Shown piece after piece: positions 4,502 through 6,228 of a stretch of DNA of 6,228 bases. Location of the stretch: assembly GCA_030039695.1 (NCBI GenBank), contig JASHVB010000859.1, forward strand, positions 1 to 6,228. The letters run 5' to 3'. Under the pieces are notes generated by a model. It saw only the letters and a program-made list of their open reading frames with translations, had not been told where the DNA came from and did no database searches. The stretch is from Acetobacteraceae bacterium (GTDB lineage Bacteria > Pseudomonadota > Alphaproteobacteria > Acetobacterales > Acetobacteraceae). Made by a program: the position numbers and the translations under genes. Numbering within the stretch: position 1 is the first letter of the stretch; the number at the start of each line of letters is the position of its first letter.

Positions 4502-4791
4502 GCTGTCGCGCTGATGTTTATTCTGCACTCAGATTCGAGGAAAACCGCTAACGATGGTGGACGGGAAATGCGCACGATTGACGCTTATTCTGCAACAGAT
4601 CACGCGGCATCCTGAGCCTTATGCGCAATAAACTGCTTCTGGTGCATCACCAAAGGTTTGGGCGTACCAGTTCCCGCTCGCAGTCGAGTCACACCATAAA
4701 CTTGTTGACCGCAGCACCAGCTATCATTCCGGTACAGGTAGGAAAATTGACCGTTAATCGCAACTTGCTGGTTTACCATCAGCGCGACAGC
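4502..4791. mobile_element. Inverted-repeat-bounded segment with internal repeats, no transposase
   Basis: GCTGTCGCGCTGATG (4502-4516) and CATCAGCGCGACAGC (4777-4791) form a perfect 15-bp inverted repeat enclosing 260 bp. Trimmed by two bases each side the ends read 5'-TG...CA-3'. Inside the left end are two direct copies of a related motif, TGATGTTTATTCTGCA (4512-4527) and TGACGCTTATTCTGCA (4579-4594), both followed by CAGAT. The right half has weaker related blocks in the opposite sense (about 4619-4651, 4695-4727 and 4755-4781), sharing CGCAA or ATAAACT, TGGT/CACC and TCA. Nested subterminal repeats at both ends recall IS21-type termini; that family link is a guess. No transposase is present and the reading frames inside have no coding character. 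It looks like a MITE-like or collapsed element inserted in, or replacing part of, the ISL3 fragment. I found no convincing target duplication. Confidence 0.5.
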
Positions 4792-4925
4792 TCTATTGGT
4801 CCCGGGTGGCGCAGGACCATGCCGACATGGCAGCGAGACTCCGGGCTGCGGTTTTGATCGGCACCGCCGACGCGGAGTGGAACGCGCAGTCGCTCCGAAG
4901 CGCCGGGATCATGGCTGCAGGATGA
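4758..4925 (+). pseudogene. Possible C-terminal gene remnant
   Basis: From about 4791 to TGA 4923-4925 one frame has coding-like codons and sequence: YWSRVAQDHADMAARLRAAV, then LIGTADAEWNAQSLRSAGIM and AAG. This resembles an amphipathic helical protein end. It has no start of its own; to the left the frame enters the inverted-repeat segment and meets a stop at 4755. If real, it is the 3' stump of a chromosomal gene cut by that element. I cannot name the family, and a chance open frame in GC-rich DNA is possible. Confidence 0.25.
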
Positions 4926-5123
4926 CCGGCCCGTCGAGCCACACCTGCATCGCGCAGAACCGGCGGCCAAGCGATTGGCCGCCGAAGGCAACGGCAACAG
5001 AGCTCCGGGCCTTCAAGCCTTTGCTCGTTGCCAAGTTGCCCACCGAGTCCGGAGGAATAATACCAACCGCCTCGTTCGGTGACTGCTTCGGGTGGAAAGC
5101 TGACCTTCGACTTGGTGCGAAAT
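4926..5123. other. Non-coding stretch, nothing recognised
   Basis: This lies downstream of the dehydrogenase (minus strand) and the possible gene stump (plus strand). I see no convincing gene. Open frames on both strands have poor composition for protein. A weak minus-strand hairpin (ACCGA/TTGGT, arms at 5076-5080 and 5062-5066) before ATTATT might help end dehydrogenase transcription, but it has only five pairs including one G-T. Confidence 0.3.
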
Positions 5124-5999
5124 TCAAGATCTCTGATCCAGGCCGGCCTTCTGGCGAGTGACTTTGGCAAGAATCGACCAGTCTTTCGCGCCCAGACCTT
5201 GGTCGACGGCTTCCGCCATGGTGTTGCGCACGACGACGGCCGCCGGCAGGGGAGCGCCCTTCGCTTTTGCGGCGTTCAGCGCCAAATCTACGTCTTTAAG
5301 GCCAAGCGTAAGTTTGAAGCCGGCCTCATATGTGTTTGTAGCGATGTAGCCGCCGTAGCGTTGATAGCTAGTGCTGGCGAAGACAGTATTGGTGGCGACT
5401 TCTAGAAATTTGCCTGCCGCCAAGCCGTAGACTTCGACCAGTGCAGTTGCCTCGCCCATGGCCTCGATTGCGAGAGTAATCATCATATTATTGGCGATCT
5501 TAGCGATATTGGCATGCACCGGGTCGTCTCCCAACAGCCAGGTCTCGCGGCCAAGTGCATCGAAAAGGGGCTGCACGACACCGATAGCAGCAGGGTCGCC
5601 AGCAGCTAGGATATTCAGTTGCGCCTGCGCTGCGACAGCGGGCACGCCCATCACCGGAGCCGCCACATAGGCAACGCCGGCCTCACGATGTATCGCCTTT
5701 AGTTCTTCGACCAGTGCGGGCGAGATCGTGGCCATCATCACATGGATGCAGCCTTGGCGCGCAGCTTTCAGCGCTCCAGACTCAACGACAACGCTGCGGA
5801 CAGCGGCGTCGTCCGCAAGCATCGTCAGCACGGCTTCCTTATCAAAAGCCGCTTCGGGAGATGGCAGTTCGTCAACGCCTGCCAGCGCCTTTATGGCTTC
5901 GGCACTGCGGTTCCAAACGCTCACTCCATGCCCGGCCTTGACCAAGTTCGGGACCATGGCAGCGCCCATACTGCCGACGCCTATAAAAGCGATATCCAT
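5124..5999 (-). CDS. NAD(P)-dependent beta-hydroxyacid dehydrogenase, HIBADH family (291 aa)
   Basis: This cytoplasmic enzyme family oxidises beta-hydroxyacids (3-hydroxyisobutyrate, tartronate semialdehyde/glycerate, gamma-hydroxybutyrate and similar) with NAD(P). The N-terminal Rossmann fold shows IGVGSMG (residues 6-12) and WNRS (29-32); an Arg at 31, as in glyoxylate reductases, favours NADP. The substrate loop usually written APVSGG is AAPVMGVPAVA here (113-123), a known variant that leaves the substrate open. The catalytic lysine is K167 in NIAKIANNMM, with N170/N171 beside it; the usual GxG before the lysine is replaced by VHA. The all-alpha C-terminal domain includes FKLTLGLKDVDLAL (228-241) and GLGAKDWSILAKV. 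Length is normal for the family. ATG 5999 is chosen over earlier in-frame starts because GGAGGAG lies eight bases upstream and the Rossmann strand starts at residue 2. It is intact, in contrast to the debris on its left. Confidence 0.92.
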   Translation of the reverse strand: MDIAFIGVGSMGAAMVPNLVKAGHGVSVWNRSAEAIKALAGVDELPSPEAAFDKEAVLTMLADDAAVRSVVVESGALKAARQGCIHVMMATISPALVEELKAIHREAGVAYVAAPVMGVPAVAAQAQLNILAAGDPAAIGVVQPLFDALGRETWLLGDDPVHANIAKIANNMMITLAIEAMGEATALVEVYGLAAGKFLEVATNTVFASTSYQRYGGYIATNTYEAGFKLTLGLKDVDLALNAAKAKGAPLPAAVVVRNTMAEAVDQGLGAKDWSILAKVTRQKAGLDQRS

Positions 6000-6069
6000 T
6001 TGCGATCTCCTCCGGAGCATTCTCGGTAAACCCATCCGGCCGTTCATGCAGCGTAGTGAATCTGCACCT

Positions 6070-6092
6070 GTTGGATAGCCAACTTGTGTCAA
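6070..6092 (-). promoter_or_regulatory. Consensus -35 box and dyad upstream of the dehydrogenase
   Basis: On the minus strand TTGACA (6092-6087) is a perfect -35 hexamer, followed three bases later by the dyad GTTGG-CTAT-CCAAC (6083-6070). A dyad there would lie between -35 and -10, as in operator-controlled promoters. However, I find no convincing -10 box 16-19 bp downstream, so promoter activity is doubtful. The gene lies about 70 bp further on. Confidence 0.25.
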
Positions 6093-6122
6093 TCAGGTAA
6101 GACCACGTCCGGGCATCCAGGC

Positions 6123-6228
6123 TCAGTGCGAGCTAGGCATCTTCATGAGCACGAGGCCGCTTACGGTCAGCACGGCCGCCAGGATGCTCGGACATGGCCT
6201 CGCCTGAGCGAGATACGTTCTCTCCTTT
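6123..6228 (-). CDS. 3' end of a probable membrane protein (partial)
   Basis: The minus strand is open from the window edge to TGA 6125-6123. It encodes a 34-residue tail with the hydrophobic stretch PSILAAVLTVSGLVLMKM and a short polar end (PSSH). One transmembrane helix followed by a basic or polar tail is how many drug/metabolite transporter (EamA/DMT, SMR) proteins end, with the A-x-x-L-x-x-x-G-L-V-L-M pattern. The stretch is short and the family call is tentative. It lies 123 bp upstream of the dehydrogenase in the same direction, so the two may be functionally linked or co-transcribed. Confidence 0.4.
   Translation of the reverse strand, partial: KERTYLAQARPCPSILAAVLTVSGLVLMKMPSSH

Noticed and set aside
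4201..4575. Complete 124-residue minus-strand gene
   Set aside because: Only the middle (4333-4500) resembles a known protein, and its ends coincide with junctions with other DNA; a transposase fragment, not a gene.
4502..4791. CRISPR array, because of repeated short motifs
   Set aside because: The repeats differ in sequence, orientation and spacing; there are no uniform spacers or cas genes.
4796..5161. 121-residue plus-strand open frame
   Set aside because: No ribosome binding site, mixed low-quality composition, and its 3' end is antisense to the dehydrogenase.
6000..6092. 31-residue N-terminal extension of the dehydrogenase from TTG 6092
   Set aside because: The family fold starts at MDIAFIG, and GGAGGAG sits just before ATG 5999; the extension overlaps a possible promoter.
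1..6228. tRNA, rRNA or a defence/toxin-antitoxin system
   Set aside because: No cloverleaf, rRNA-like segment, nuclease, antitoxin or restriction motif was recognised on either strand.

Overview
The window looks like a mobile-element graveyard in a GC-rich bacterial accessory region, most likely from a proteobacterium. The evidence for that is GC-rich third codon positions, Shine-Dalgarno-led genes, a CRP/FNR-type palindrome, ISL3-type transposase debris and RIT-type (recombinase-in-trio) tyrosine recombinases. No gene allows a genus call. I see no rRNA, tRNA or CRISPR array.

Left part (1-2191). A minus-strand ISL3-family transposase is broken three ways: an internal deletion joins its N-terminus to its C-terminus, and the C-terminus carries a stop codon and a frameshift. 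Its probable IS end lies at about 325-352. A 199-residue unknown protein with two possible DNA-binding segments follows (389-988, +). Its 3' end overlaps a tiny secreted-peptide gene on the other strand (949-1080, -). Next come two imperfect copies of a hairpin-forming repeat, then a two-gene unit of unknown function. The first gene of that unit (1370-1647) has lost one base and is frameshifted, while the second (1659-1877) is intact. It converges on a small four-cysteine periplasmic protein gene (1895-2191, -). A 7-bp stem between them contains both stop codons.

Middle (2192-4276). A 317-bp control region holds a perfect TGTGA-N6-TCACA palindrome against a GATAAT -10-like box, then a good intrinsic terminator hairpin, then a ribosome binding site. 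Downstream is an alanine-rich reading frame that shifts frame at a run of five C. It runs in frame into a tyrosine recombinase that keeps all catalytic residues but has lost its usual N-terminal DNA-binding domain. This recombinase overlaps a second one by ATGA, an arrangement typical of RIT elements. The second is cut off right after its HxxR box, so it lacks the catalytic tyrosine.

Right part (4202-6228). The truncation is followed by 130 bp of unrecognised DNA, a second ISL3-type transposase fragment and a 290-bp segment bounded by a perfect 15-bp inverted repeat. That segment carries further internal repeats and no transposase, so it may be a non-autonomous or collapsed element. Ordinary sequence resumes with an intact beta-hydroxyacid dehydrogenase (3-hydroxyisobutyrate dehydrogenase family, 5124-5999, -). 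Upstream of it is the 3' end of a membrane-protein gene that runs off the window.

Taken together, successive insertions and deletions appear to have left chimeric and truncated genes between small hypothetical genes on the left and a metabolic gene on the right. The items most worth checking are the chimeric recombinase with its palindrome-plus-terminator leader, and the inverted-repeat element.
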